Part shown: one piece after another, positions 40,413 to 51,700 of the stretch
Layout of the letters: every line of letters starts with the position of its first letter
How positions within the stretch are numbered: the first letter of the stretch is position 1
NCBI GenBank assembly: GCA_016191995.1
Contig: JACPVA010000065.1
Location: 1 to 57,750, forward strand
Origin: Burkholderiales bacterium
GTDB lineage: Bacteria > Pseudomonadota > Gammaproteobacteria > Burkholderiales > Burkholderiaceae_C
Direction of reading: 5' to 3'
DNA: 57,750 bases
Translations under genes and position numbers: made by a program
The notes under the pieces: generated by a model
Seen by the model: only the letters and a program-made list of their open reading frames with translations
What the model was told of the DNA's origin: nothing
Databases searched by the model: none

Positions 40413-40480
40413 ATGGACTGCGCCGAGATCATCGCCACCCTCGAGACCCACCGCGCATGGCGCGCGCAGCGTGTCGGCTC
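40413..40480 (+). pseudogene. 5' fragment of an MNT nucleotidyltransferase gene
   Basis: MDCAEIIATLETHRAWRAQR aligns with the start of the MNT gene at 41358 (VDRSEILAILETHRAWLAQR). The homology stops before the GSX10DXD motif, where the sequence runs into the 3' end of the vapC gene on the other strand. It is a truncated relic. Confidence 0.6.
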
Positions 40481-40904
40481 ATCGAAGCTCGCCCTGACTT
40501 CCCCGAAACGGATCGAGGACCGGCACACCGGTCGGCTCGAAATGGCGCGTGTTGCGCGTGACCACCGTCAGGCCGTGCTCCAGGGCGGTGGCGGCGATGA
40601 GGAGATCGGCGCCGTCGTGGCCGGCTTGCGCGGACAGGCGGCCCCATCGGCGCGCTGTCGCGATGTCGATGCCGAGGATGCGCGGCGCATACAGGCTCAG
40701 GATCGTGTCGAGCCACCTGGCCAATGCCGAGGCGAAGTCCGGATTGCGGGGCTGTTGGCGGGCGATGCCGCGTTCGATTTCGCCGATGGTCACGGCGCTG
40801 AGAAACAGATCGGCGGCCCGTCGTGCGCCGATCCACTCGACCACGCCCGGGTCGCGCTCCTTGCGTCGCAGCTCGGACAGCACGGCCGTGTCGAGCAGAA
40901 CCAT
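40479..40904 (-). CDS. vapC: VapC/FitB-type PIN-domain ribonuclease toxin
   Basis: 141 residues. PIN-domain acidic residues are in place: MVLLDTAVLSELRRKERD (first Asp), SAVTIGEIERGI (Glu), and HDGADLLIAATALEHGLTVVTRN (two Asp positions). It looks complete and active. The start ATG lies inside the extended 3' part of the antitoxin gene. VapC toxins cut tRNA or rRNA; the FitB-like subgroup is suggested by the motif spacing. Confidence 0.85.
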   Translation of the reverse strand: MVLLDTAVLSELRRKERDPGVVEWIGARRAADLFLSAVTIGEIERGIARQQPRNPDFASALARWLDTILSLYAPRILGIDIATARRWGRLSAQAGHDGADLLIAATALEHGLTVVTRNTRHFEPTGVPVLDPFRGSQGELR

Positions 40905-41164
40905 CTGAGGCCAGTTTCGCGGGCGCGCAGGGACAGGCGGTCGAACGTCTGGTCGTCCTGCGGAAGCTCGAGCAGGCACTGCGCCAGCGAGGGTGCCTGT
41001 GCCCGCTCCAGACGTTGCAGCCGCTCGTAATCCTCGGCGGACAGCACCACGCCGACCCGTTTACCTCGGCGCGTCACCCACTGCGGCTCGCCCCGCAGCG
41101 CAGCATCGACCACCGCGCCGAAGCGGGTTCTTGCATTCCGCAGCGACCAAGTCCGCTTCGCCAT
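40790..41164 (-). CDS. Phd/YefM-type antitoxin with an apparently extended C-terminus
   Basis: The frame has 124 residues. The N-terminal WSLRNARTRFGAVVDAALRGEPQWVTRRGKRVGVVLSAEDYERL is a full Phd/YefM DNA-binding fold. After RETGL the frame runs 115 bases into vapC, giving a Cys/Arg-rich tail with no family resemblance. The sequence at the vapC start reads CTC-AGA-TGG; a TGA in place of AGA would give the usual stop/start overlap and an antitoxin of about 86 residues. A stop-codon loss is therefore likely. Confidence 0.75.
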   Translation of the reverse strand: MAKRTWSLRNARTRFGAVVDAALRGEPQWVTRRGKRVGVVLSAEDYERLQRLERAQAPSLAQCLLELPQDDQTFDRLSLRARETGLRWFCSTRPCCPSCDARSATRAWSSGSAHDGPPICFSAP

Positions 41165-41298
41165 GGCGTTCTCGCTCTCCTCCTGTCATGGCTAGATGCT
41201 GGGCCTGTGGCTGATCGCCGTCAATCCGCCCGCAGTCGCTGGACCGAATCCAGCCGTGCGGCCTTGCGGGCGGGCAACACGCCGGCGCTGCGCGCCCG

Positions 41299-41322
41299 GT
41301 TCTGCGCCAGCAGCCGGCGCAG
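41299..41322. repeat. 24-bp repeat matching the methylase 3' end (copy 2)
   Basis: One base different from 40354-40377 and 41793-41816. Like copy 1, it lies shortly before an MNT reading frame (start at 41358). The shared layout suggests duplicated junctions between the methylase end and an MNT gene. The rest of 41165-41357 holds no gene. Confidence 0.6.
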
Positions 41323-41357
41323 CGTCCAGGTCGCCGACGTTGAGGGAAAATGCCGGC

Positions 41358-41651
41358 GTGGACCGCTCCGAAATCCTCGCCATCCTCGAAACCCACCGCG
41401 CCTGGCTCGCGCAGCGTTTCGGCGCGCAGGAGATCGGTCTGTTCGGGTCGGCCGCGCGCGATGAAATGCGCGCCGACAGCGACGTCGACATTCTGGTCGA
41501 GTTCGACCAGCCGCCCACCTTCGAGCGCTACTTCGGTCTCGAGGACTGGCTGGAGCAGGCCCTGGGCCGCCCGGTGGACCTCGTCACGCCGGGCGGGCTC
41601 AAGCCGCGCGCGCGCCAGCATGTCGAGCGGGATCTGATCCGTGTCACGTGA
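41358..41651 (+). CDS. MNT-type nucleotidyltransferase (MntA-like antitoxin)
   Basis: 97 residues, GTG start. GSX10DXD is intact (LFGSAARDEMRADSDVDILVEF), and the rest is of normal length, including RYFGLEDWLEQALGRPVDLV. Its partner should follow immediately; the HepT-like frame that overlaps its end is truncated, so this antitoxin appears to be orphaned. An earlier in-frame ATG at 41196 would add an unlikely Pro/Arg/Ala-rich lead. Confidence 0.82.
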   Translation: MDRSEILAILETHRAWLAQRFGAQEIGLFGSAARDEMRADSDVDILVEFDQPPTFERYFGLEDWLEQALGRPVDLVTPGGLKPRARQHVERDLIRVT

Positions 41652-41778
41652 CTGGCTGCTTTGCCTGGACGACCTGATCGCGAGCGCCGAGAAGATCGGC
41701 CGCCTTATCGGCGGGCGCGAGCTGGCCGCCGTGTTGCAGGCCGACGCGCGGCAGCTTCAGCGCGACTGCGCGGGCTGA
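41641..41778 (+). pseudogene. Truncated HepT-like toxin remnant
   Basis: GTG at 41641, then SRDWLLCLDDLIASAEKIGRLI, which is the normal start of HepT (SRDWRLYLDDI...). The frame ends after 45 residues without the catalytic R-X4-H motif and overlaps the 3' end of the methylase pseudogene. Full HepT proteins have about 110 residues. Confidence 0.6.
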
Positions 41779-43886
41779 TCCGCGCGCGCCCGGTTCAGCG
41801 CCAGCAGCCGGCGCAGGATCTCGTCGTCGGGCATCGCCGGCGTCCAATCGGCCCAGCCGTAGGCGGCGGCGACAGCGGCGTCGAGAGCGGTGTGGGCGTC
41901 GGCCAGCCAGGCCGGGCGCTGGTTGTAGAGATTGGTCAGCGTGCGCCTGGCGAGATCCTTCTCGTGGCCGGGTTTGGCGACGATGCGGTCCGGGTAGGGC
42001 GAACGGTCCATGCCGAGCGGAACGACCTCGGGCACGCGATCGGTCCACTCCGGCGGATTGAGCCAGCGGGCGCGCAGTGCGACCAGCCGCGCGGCGGCGC
42101 GGGCGATGGCCTCGGCATGCGGGCGCACGGTGGGCGGCAGGTCACGCCGACGAACGGCGGATTCCCCACCACCGCATCCGCTTCCGGCCACGCCGCCGGC
42201 GCCCCATCCGCCCCCAGCACCGCGTCGCGCGTCTCGATCTGGTCCAGCGGCTGCAGCACCGGGTCGCTTCGGAAGCCGTAGCCGCGCTGGATGCGCCACT
42301 GCAGCTCGCCGATCCAGACCGTCACGCGCGCCAGCTCCGCCGCATATTCGTTGAGCTCGATGCCGCGCACGTTGTGCGGGCCGGTGACGTCGTGCTGGCG
42401 CTGCAGCCCCAGCGCCTCGGCCTCCAGATTGACCTGGTGCTCGATATCCTTCAGCGCCTTCAGCGCCAGGTACAGGAAGTTGCCGCTGCCGCAGGCCGGG
42501 TCGAGCACGCGGTAGCGCTCCAGCCGCTGCAAATAGCCGGCGAAGGCAGCCTGGGCGTCGCGCCAGGCCTTGTCGCCATGGCGCTTGCTGCGCGCCATCG
42601 CCTGCTCGATCACGGTGCGCGCGGCGGCCCATTCGGCCCGCAGCGGGCGCTGCACGACCGGCTCGACCAGCCGCAGGATGGTCGCCGGGTCGGTGTAGTG
42701 GGCGCCGAGCTGGCTGCGCTTGTCGGGGTCCAGCCCACGCTCGAACAAGGTGCCGAGGATCGCGGGGTCGATCGCGCTCCAGTCCAGGGTGCTGGCAGCG
42801 CGCAGCGCGTCGACATCGGCCTCGGCCAGCGGCGGCACGTCGACGTTGGCGAACAGGCCACCGTCGAACCACGGCACGGCGTCGACGCCGAACAGGCCGC
42901 CGGCGCCCATGGTCTCGAACAGCTTGTGCAGCTGCGCCTGCAGCACGGCCGGCGCCACGCGCGCGGCGACGAGTCGCTCGAACAGCCGCTCGGGCAGCAG
43001 CCCGGTGTCCTCGGCGAAGAAGCAGAACACGCACTGCGTCAGGAAGTGGCTGACGCGCTCGGCGGCGACGCCGGCGTCGCGCAGCCGCTTGGCGGTGGCG
43101 GCGAAGCTGCGCGCCGCGGCCTAGGAGGCTGTCGGGCTTTGGGAGGGCCCCGCGTTCGGCCGGGAAGGGGCCTGATGCAAGGCGCCGGCGCGCCGCCGGA
43201 CTGGGCGTCCGGCAAGCGTCGGCAACACCGCAGCAGGCCCCTTCCCGGCCGAACCCTTCGGGCCGGGGCGATTCAGGCTGCCATCCGTCGTTGCCGGCTC
43301 GTTGTGTGGACTCGCCACACGGCCTCGCCGGCGCCTCGTCTGGCAGCCTGACTCGCCCCGGCGCGGGGCCCTCCCAAAGCCCGACAGCCTCCTAGGTGAT
43401 CTCGCGGTTGCTGCGCCGCGGGCGGAAGCTGCCGGGGTCGGTCCACAGCCGGCGCAGAAGCTGCTGCACCTCGGGGCGCGCCAGCTCGGCGAGCTGTACC
43501 CCATGGCACTCGCTGGGCGTGCCGGTGAAGTGGGTGTGGATCTCGATCGTGCGGCGGTCGCTGACGACGAGCAGCGGCGGGCTTTCCAACGCCAGCGCGT
43601 ACATCATCAGCTGGCGCAGCGCCGGGCCCAGCCTGGCGCCCGGGGCCTCGTATTCCCACGCGAAGTGGCCGCGCAGCCAGACGTCGGCGAAGCCGTCGGT
43701 GCGAACGCCGGCGCCGCCGGTCTTGAGCAGGCCGCGCTCGAAGCAGTAGCGGTCCGGGTCGTCCGGCTCGGGCACGCCGAGCGCGCGGCACAGGTCGATG
43801 AAGTGCGGCTGCGCGCCGGCGCGCTCGCCCAGCGCATCGGCCGCGCTGCCGGTGCACCACTTGCGGACGAACTCGGCGGCGTTCAC
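41757..43886 (-). pseudogene. Eco57I/type IIG-like DNA methyltransferase, disrupted twice
   Basis: The 5' part (43396-43886, GTG start) encodes the N-terminal region starting NAAEFVRKWCTGSAADALGE and ending RRSNREIT. A 275-bp element (43121-43395) then interrupts it, with an in-frame TAG at the junction. It resumes as AAARSFAATAKRLRDAGVAA and continues through the SAM motif RVLDPACGSGNFLYLALKAL and the catalytic NPPF motif (VVGNPPFVGV). Right after this, near 42150, several hundred expected residues are missing and the frame shifts; the family C-terminus (LPPTVRPHAEAIA ... DEILRRLLALN) follows in another frame. The target-recognition region is lost, so the enzyme is dead. Confidence 0.85.
43121..43395. 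mobile_element. 275-bp MITE-like cruciform element inside the methylase gene
   Basis: The ends are a perfect 34-bp inverted repeat (43121-43154 and 43362-43395), beginning CTAGGAGGCTGTCGGGCTTT; the CTAG may be a target duplication. Between the ends are two more long inverted repeats: hairpin A with perfect 20-bp arms (43155-43174 / 43234-43253) and hairpin B with 22-bp arms and one mismatch (43262-43283 / 43341-43362). Arms abut one another, so the whole element can fold into a cloverleaf-like cruciform. There is no room for a transposase, so it would have to be moved in trans. Confidence 0.8.
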
Positions 43887-43896
43887 GCGCCCGGCT

Positions 43897-44832
43897 TCAA
43901 GGCAGGTCTCGCACCTGGTCGCCGTCGCGTGCCAGCGCGCCGGCGGCGGCGAGCTCCTCCAGCACCTGCAGCAGCCAGGCGCGGCGCGTGGCGACACCCG
44001 GCGGCGGGAAACGCTGCCAAAGCGCGGCCATCAGCGGCGCCGCCTCGGCCCAGTCCAGCAGCGCGTCCAGCGCCTGCGCGCGCTCCTCCATCAGGTGGTA
44101 CTTGACGAGCACCTTGAGCGCGTGGCGCGCATGGCGCGCCGGGTCGGCCTTGAAGCCGGCGATGCGCGCACGCGCGCGCGCCAGCGCGGTGGCGACATCG
44201 CCGAACGGCGCGCCGTGGCCGGGGATCACGGCCTTCAGCGGCAGCGACGCGATCGTCTCCAGCACCGCGGCGACGTCGTCGAATCCGCTCTCGCCGGTCA
44301 GCTCGGGGAAGACGACGCCGAAGCCATGCTCCCACAGCGCGTCGGCGGAGACGAGCACGCCGTGCGCGCGGTCCAGCAGCATCACCGAGTGCGGGTCGTG
44401 CCCCGGCGCGGCCAGCACCTCCCATTCGCGTCCGCCGGCGACGAAGGCCTCGCCCGGCGCGAGCAGCGCGTCGACGCCGAAGCGCGCGATGCGCTGCCCG
44501 GTGGCGCGATAGCTCAGCGCGTCCTCGTCCCACGCGCGCACCGCGTCGGCTTGGCCCGGCGGCACCGCCACCGGCACGCCGAAGGCACGCGCGAGCGCCG
44601 CATTGCCGCCGCAGTGGTCGCTGTGCAGGTGGGTGTTGACGACGCGCGCCAGCGGCCGCCCGGCGAGCGCGTCGCGCACGAGGGCGACCGTTTGCGGCGC
44701 GTGGTCGACATGGCCGGTGTCGACCAGCAGCGCGCCCGGCTCGCCGGGCGCGGCGTGGATCAGCAGGTTGTTCGACGACAGCCAGCCGCGCTCGAAGACG
44801 GCCAGGCCCTGCAGCAGATCGTGGGTCGGCAT
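43897..44832 (-). CDS. MBL-fold metallo-hydrolase
   Basis: 311 residues. The zinc motif HxHxDH is present (VVNTHLHSDHCGGNAALA), with the later His/Asp ligands in APGHDPHSVMLLD and VIPGHGAPFG. A helical C-terminal domain (about 225-311; RHALKVLVKYHLMEE) gives a length typical of metal-dependent thioesterase or lactonase-like hydrolases with a winged C-terminal region. The substrate is unknown. It ends 11 bp before the GTG of the disrupted methylase. Confidence 0.87.
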   Translation of the reverse strand: MPTHDLLQGLAVFERGWLSSNNLLIHAAPGEPGALLVDTGHVDHAPQTVALVRDALAGRPLARVVNTHLHSDHCGGNAALARAFGVPVAVPPGQADAVRAWDEDALSYRATGQRIARFGVDALLAPGEAFVAGGREWEVLAAPGHDPHSVMLLDRAHGVLVSADALWEHGFGVVFPELTGESGFDDVAAVLETIASLPLKAVIPGHGAPFGDVATALARARARIAGFKADPARHARHALKVLVKYHLMEERAQALDALLDWAEAAPLMAALWQRFPPPGVATRRAWLLQVLEELAAAGALARDGDQVRDLP

Positions 44833-44889
44833 CGGCGCGATTGTCGCTTCGCGCGCCGGCGGCGGGCCCGGCCGTGACCCGCGGTGCGT

Positions 44890-47402
<2,513 letters not shown>

Positions 47403-47406
<4 letters not shown>

Positions 47407-48500
47407 GGCCCGGGGACCGCGGCCTCGATGCCGGTGACCGGTGCCAGCGTGCGGTTCCAGACCTCGGCGCATTCGGCTCCGCAGCGCTGCACCCAGCGCG
47501 GCAGCACGCTGCCGACGACGATCTCGCGCCCGCGCTTCAGGTCCGCCGGCGTGGCGGCGACGACGGCGATGCTGCCGCGGCGGCCGCCGGCGCATGCGGC
47601 GTCGCCGCGGTTGCAGGCCAGGCCGCCCTCGGTCTCGCGCTCGGCTTCGGCCCAGATCGCCGCCTCCAGCGAGGCCAGCTCGCGCTGCAACAGCGCACGC
47701 AGGTCAGGTGCCAGGGCCTGCCACGCGGCGGCATTGGCGATGAACACCCCGAGCCCCCAGTTGACGGCCATCGTGTGCAGATGCGTCGTCACCTCGTGCA
47801 GGCCGATGATGTTGCCCGACATCGCGCCGGTGATCGCGCACTCGATATCGTCGTTCTTCAGCTTCGGGATGATGTCGGCGAAGGCGGTCTGCACCGGCAC
47901 CGCGCCGAGCGCCTCGACGAAGTCCGACTGCGACAGGGCGGAGCTGCGGATGCGCCGGCCAGCCAGGTCCGCCAGGCTGGTGAACGGCCGCTTGCAGAAG
48001 GTGACCTGCGCCGGATAGACGTAGACCGCGAGCAGCTCGGCGCCCCAGCGCCCGCGCAGCCGCTGCTGCAGATGCGGCCGGAATGCCGCCGTGTGGCGGC
48101 GCAGCGTCGGCAGGTCCGGGTTCAGCCCGGCGAGGTCGGGGGCGCCGAGCTGGGGGTCCTGGGCTGCCACCAGCGGCAGCAGCGCGGTGGCGTAGGGCAC
48201 CGCGCCGACCTGCACCAGCCGCAGCATCTCGCCGCCGCTCAGCCCGGCCTGGTCGAAGGCGACGATGTCGGCCGCGAGCCGGCCGCCGCTGACGCGCGGC
48301 AGCACCTCGGTCCAGAACGGGCGCTCGTGGCGCGTATAGGGGTTGAGCTGCCCGAGGCTGCCGACGATACGAAGCCGCTGCGGCGCCGGCGTCGATGCCT
48401 GCTGCGCCTGCTGGGGCTGCTGCGCCTGGGCCCGCGCGACCGGCGCGACGGCAGCCATCAGCGCGACGAGCGCCGCCAGCGTCGCCAGCGCGCGCGGCAC
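47403..48500 (-). CDS. TRAP-type (DctP-family) periplasmic solute-binding protein
   Basis: About 365 residues if the GTG at 48500 is the start, which gives a good signal peptide (PRALATLAALVALMAAVAPVARAQA). The in-frame ATG at 48606 would add a Pro/Arg-rich lead and is less likely. DctP stretches include AELLAVYVYPAQVTFCKRPF, SLADLAGRRIRSS and IIPKLKNDDIECAITGAMSG. Two Cys near the C-terminus (LACNRGDAACAGG) may form a disulfide. No TRAP permease genes are adjacent; instead the gene is coupled to a hybrid kinase, so a sensing role is likely. Confidence 0.85.
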
Positions 48501-48715
48501 GAGCCATCGATCGAGCGATGAGGTCCATGACGGCCAGGAAGGCCGCCTCGGGTTCGATCCGGGCCGAGGTCTCAGCACATGCTTCCGCGGTGGTCGGCAG
48601 GGGCATGGCGGCATCGCACGGCCCCTGCTCCTGCCCCCGAGGGCACCCACTCTAGCAGACGGGCGTGCGCGGCACTGCGGCAGGCGCCGGCGGCGGCGCG
48701 CAGCCGCCGGCGCGT

Positions 48716-51700
48716 TCAGCCGATCGCCATCAGGCTCGCATTGCCGCCCGCGGCCGCGGTGTTGACGCTCAGCGCGCGCTCGGTCACGAGCCGCTCCAGC
48801 GGCACGCCGGCTGCCCCCGGCGCCAGCGCGGCGACGGCGACGATCGCACCGCCGCGCGCCGCGAGCCGCACCGCGGCATCGCGCAGGCCGTCGGCGCCGG
48901 CGTGCACGATCGCGGCGTCGACCGCTGCCGTCGCCTGCGTCCAGTCCTGCGCCAGCGCGATCCGGTCGCGCACCGCGGCCGGCAGCGAGTCGGCCAGCGC
49001 GCGCGCGCCGGCCGGCCAGACCGCGCGGCTGCCGACGGCGAGCGCCGCCGCGAGCTGGACCAGCCGGTCGTCGTCGCCGGCCGCTCCGTCGGCGGCCAGG
49101 CACAGCACCGCCTCGCGCGCCAGCGTCGCGTAGACGTCGAGCTGCCCGGTCGGCCCGGCGAGCACGCGCTGGCGGCCGGCCGGATTGGCGGTGGCGAAGC
49201 GCGCGCAGGCTTCGGCCAGCGCGCCGCGCTGCTGCGCCTGCGCCCAGCGCTGCAGCGCGGCCAGCGCCGGGTCGGTCGCCGATCCGCGGTCGTCGGTCGC
49301 CGCCATGGCGTGGGCGTCGGTCCGGCCGAACAGCTCGCTGCCGGCCGAAGCGCCGAGGCTGGACGCCAGCCTCGACGCATCGGCGCCGCGCGGCGCGCTG
49401 CGCCCGGCGTCGGCGCCGGCGTCGCGGCCGAAGGACTCGACCGCGCGCCGCGCCGCATCGGCCGGCCGATCGGCGAGCAGCCGCAGCAGCGCCAGCGGCC
49501 CGCCGGCCTTGGGGCCGGTTCCCGACAGCCCCTCGCCGCCGAAGGGCTGCACGCCGACGACCGCGCCGACCATATTGCGGTTGACATAGACGTTGCCGGC
49601 GCGCGTGCCGGCCAGCGCCTGCGCCACCGTCTCGTCGATCCGCGTGTGCACGCCGAAGGTCAGCGCGTAGCCGCTGGCGTCGACCTGCGCCAGCAGCGCC
49701 GGCAGCGCGTCGCGCTCGTAGGTCAGCAGGTGCAGCACCGGGCCGAAGACCTCGCGCTCCAGCTCCGCCAGCCGATCCAGGTGCACCAGCGTCGGCGGCA
49801 CGAAGCAGCCGTGCGCGGCGGCGTCGGTGTCGACTGGCGCCGGCTGCACGACGCGCCGGCCGCGCGTGCGCATCGCCTGCAGGTGGCGATCGATGCCGGC
49901 GCGCGCGTCGGCATCGATCACCGGGCCGACGTCGGTCTCGAGCCGCCGCGGGTCGCCGACGCGCAGCTCGCGCGTCGCGCCTTCCAGCATCTCGAAGATG
50001 CGCGCGGCGGCGTCGCGCTGCACCGCCAGCACGCGCAGCGCCGAGCAGCGCTGGCCGGCGCTGTCGAAGGCCGACGCCAGCACGTCGGCGACGACCTGCT
50101 CGGGCAGCGCCGACGAGTCGACGACCATCGCGTTCTGGCCGCCGGTCTCGGCCACCAGCGTGACCGGCCGGCCGTGGTCGTCCAGCCGCTCGGCCAGCTT
50201 GCGCTGGATCAGCCGCGCGACCTCGGTCGACCCGGTGAACAGAACCCCTTGCACGCGCGCGTCGGCCACGAGCGCGGCGCCGACCGTCTCGCCGCGCCCG
50301 GGCAGCAGCTGCAGCGCGCCGCGCGGCACGCCCGCAGCGTGCAGGATGCGCACCGCCTCGGCGGCGACGAGCGGGGTCTGCTCGGCCGGCTTGGCGAGCA
50401 CCGGGTTGCCGGCGGCGAGCGCCGCGGCGACCTGGCCGGTGAAGATCGCGAGCGGGAAGTTCCAAGGGCTGATCGCCAGCAGCGGGCCGAGCGGCCGGTG
50501 CGTGGCGTCGTCCCAGGCCGGGCCGCGGACCTGCGCGGCGTAGAAGCGCAGGAAGTCGACCGCCTCGCGCACCTCGGCCAGCGCGTTGGCGGCCGACTTG
50601 CCGGCCTCGCGCACGAGCAGCGGCAGCAATGACTCGGTGCGCGATTCGAGCGCGTCGGCGGCGCGCTCCAGCGCCACGGCGCGCGCCGCGGCAGGGGTGG
50701 CGGCCCAGGGCCCGGCGGCGCACGTCGCGGCGGCCAGCGCGCACTCGATGTCGGCCGCGCCGGCTTCGCGCACCTGGCCGACCGCATCGCGCCGGTCGGC
50801 CGGGTTGGCGACCGGCCGTGGCGGCTCGGGGGCGGCGTCGCCGTCGATCAGCGGGGCCGCCTGCCAGGTCGTGGCCGCCGCCAGCGACGCCTCGACGGCG
50901 GCGATCGTCGCCTCGTCGGCCAGGTCGATCCCGCGCGAGTTGGCGCGCGCCGGCCGCGCCGCCGCGTACAGGTCGCGCGGCAGCGGGATCGCCGGGTGCG
51001 GCGCGCCGAGCGTGCCCTCGCGCTCGGCCGCCGCTTGCACGGTGCGCACCGGATCCTCGACCAGCGCTTCCAGCGCCAGCGCGGGGTCGGCGATGCGGTT
51101 GACGAAGCTGGTGTTGGCGCCGTTTTCCAGCAGCCGGCGCACCAGGTAGGCCAGCAGCGTCTCGTGCGTGCCGACCGGCGCGTAGACGCGGCACGGCCGG
51201 CCCAGGCCGCCGGCGGCGGCGGGCCTGACGACCTGCTCGTACAGCGGCTCGCCCATGCCGTGCAGGCACTGGAATTCGTAGGCGTCGGCCGGCGCGGCGT
51301 CGCCGCCGGCGAGCGCGTGCACCGCCGCCAGCGTATGCGCGTTGTGGGTCGCGAACTGCGGATAGACCGCGTCGGGCGCGGCGAGCAGCTTGCGCGCGCA
51401 GGCCAGATACGCGACATCGGTGTGCGCCTTGCGCGTATAGACGGGGTAGCCGGACTGGCCGCCCTCCTGCGCGCGCTTGATCTCGCTGTCCCAGTAGGCG
51501 CCCTTGACCAGCCGGACCATCAGCCGCCGGCCGCTGCGCCGCGCCAGGTCGACCAGCCAGTCGATCACCGCCGGGCAGCGCTTGCCGTAGGCCTGGACGA
51601 CAAAGCCCAGCCCCTGCCAGCCGGCGAGCGCCGGCTCGAACGCGAGCCGTTCCAGCAGGTCGAGCGAGATCTCGAGCCGCTCGGACTCCTCGGCGTCGAT

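Noticed and set aside
43121..43504. Possible transposase gene inside the inverted-repeat element
   Set aside because: The frames there are short, consist of repeat sequence or antisense methylase, and show no DDE or HUH motif.
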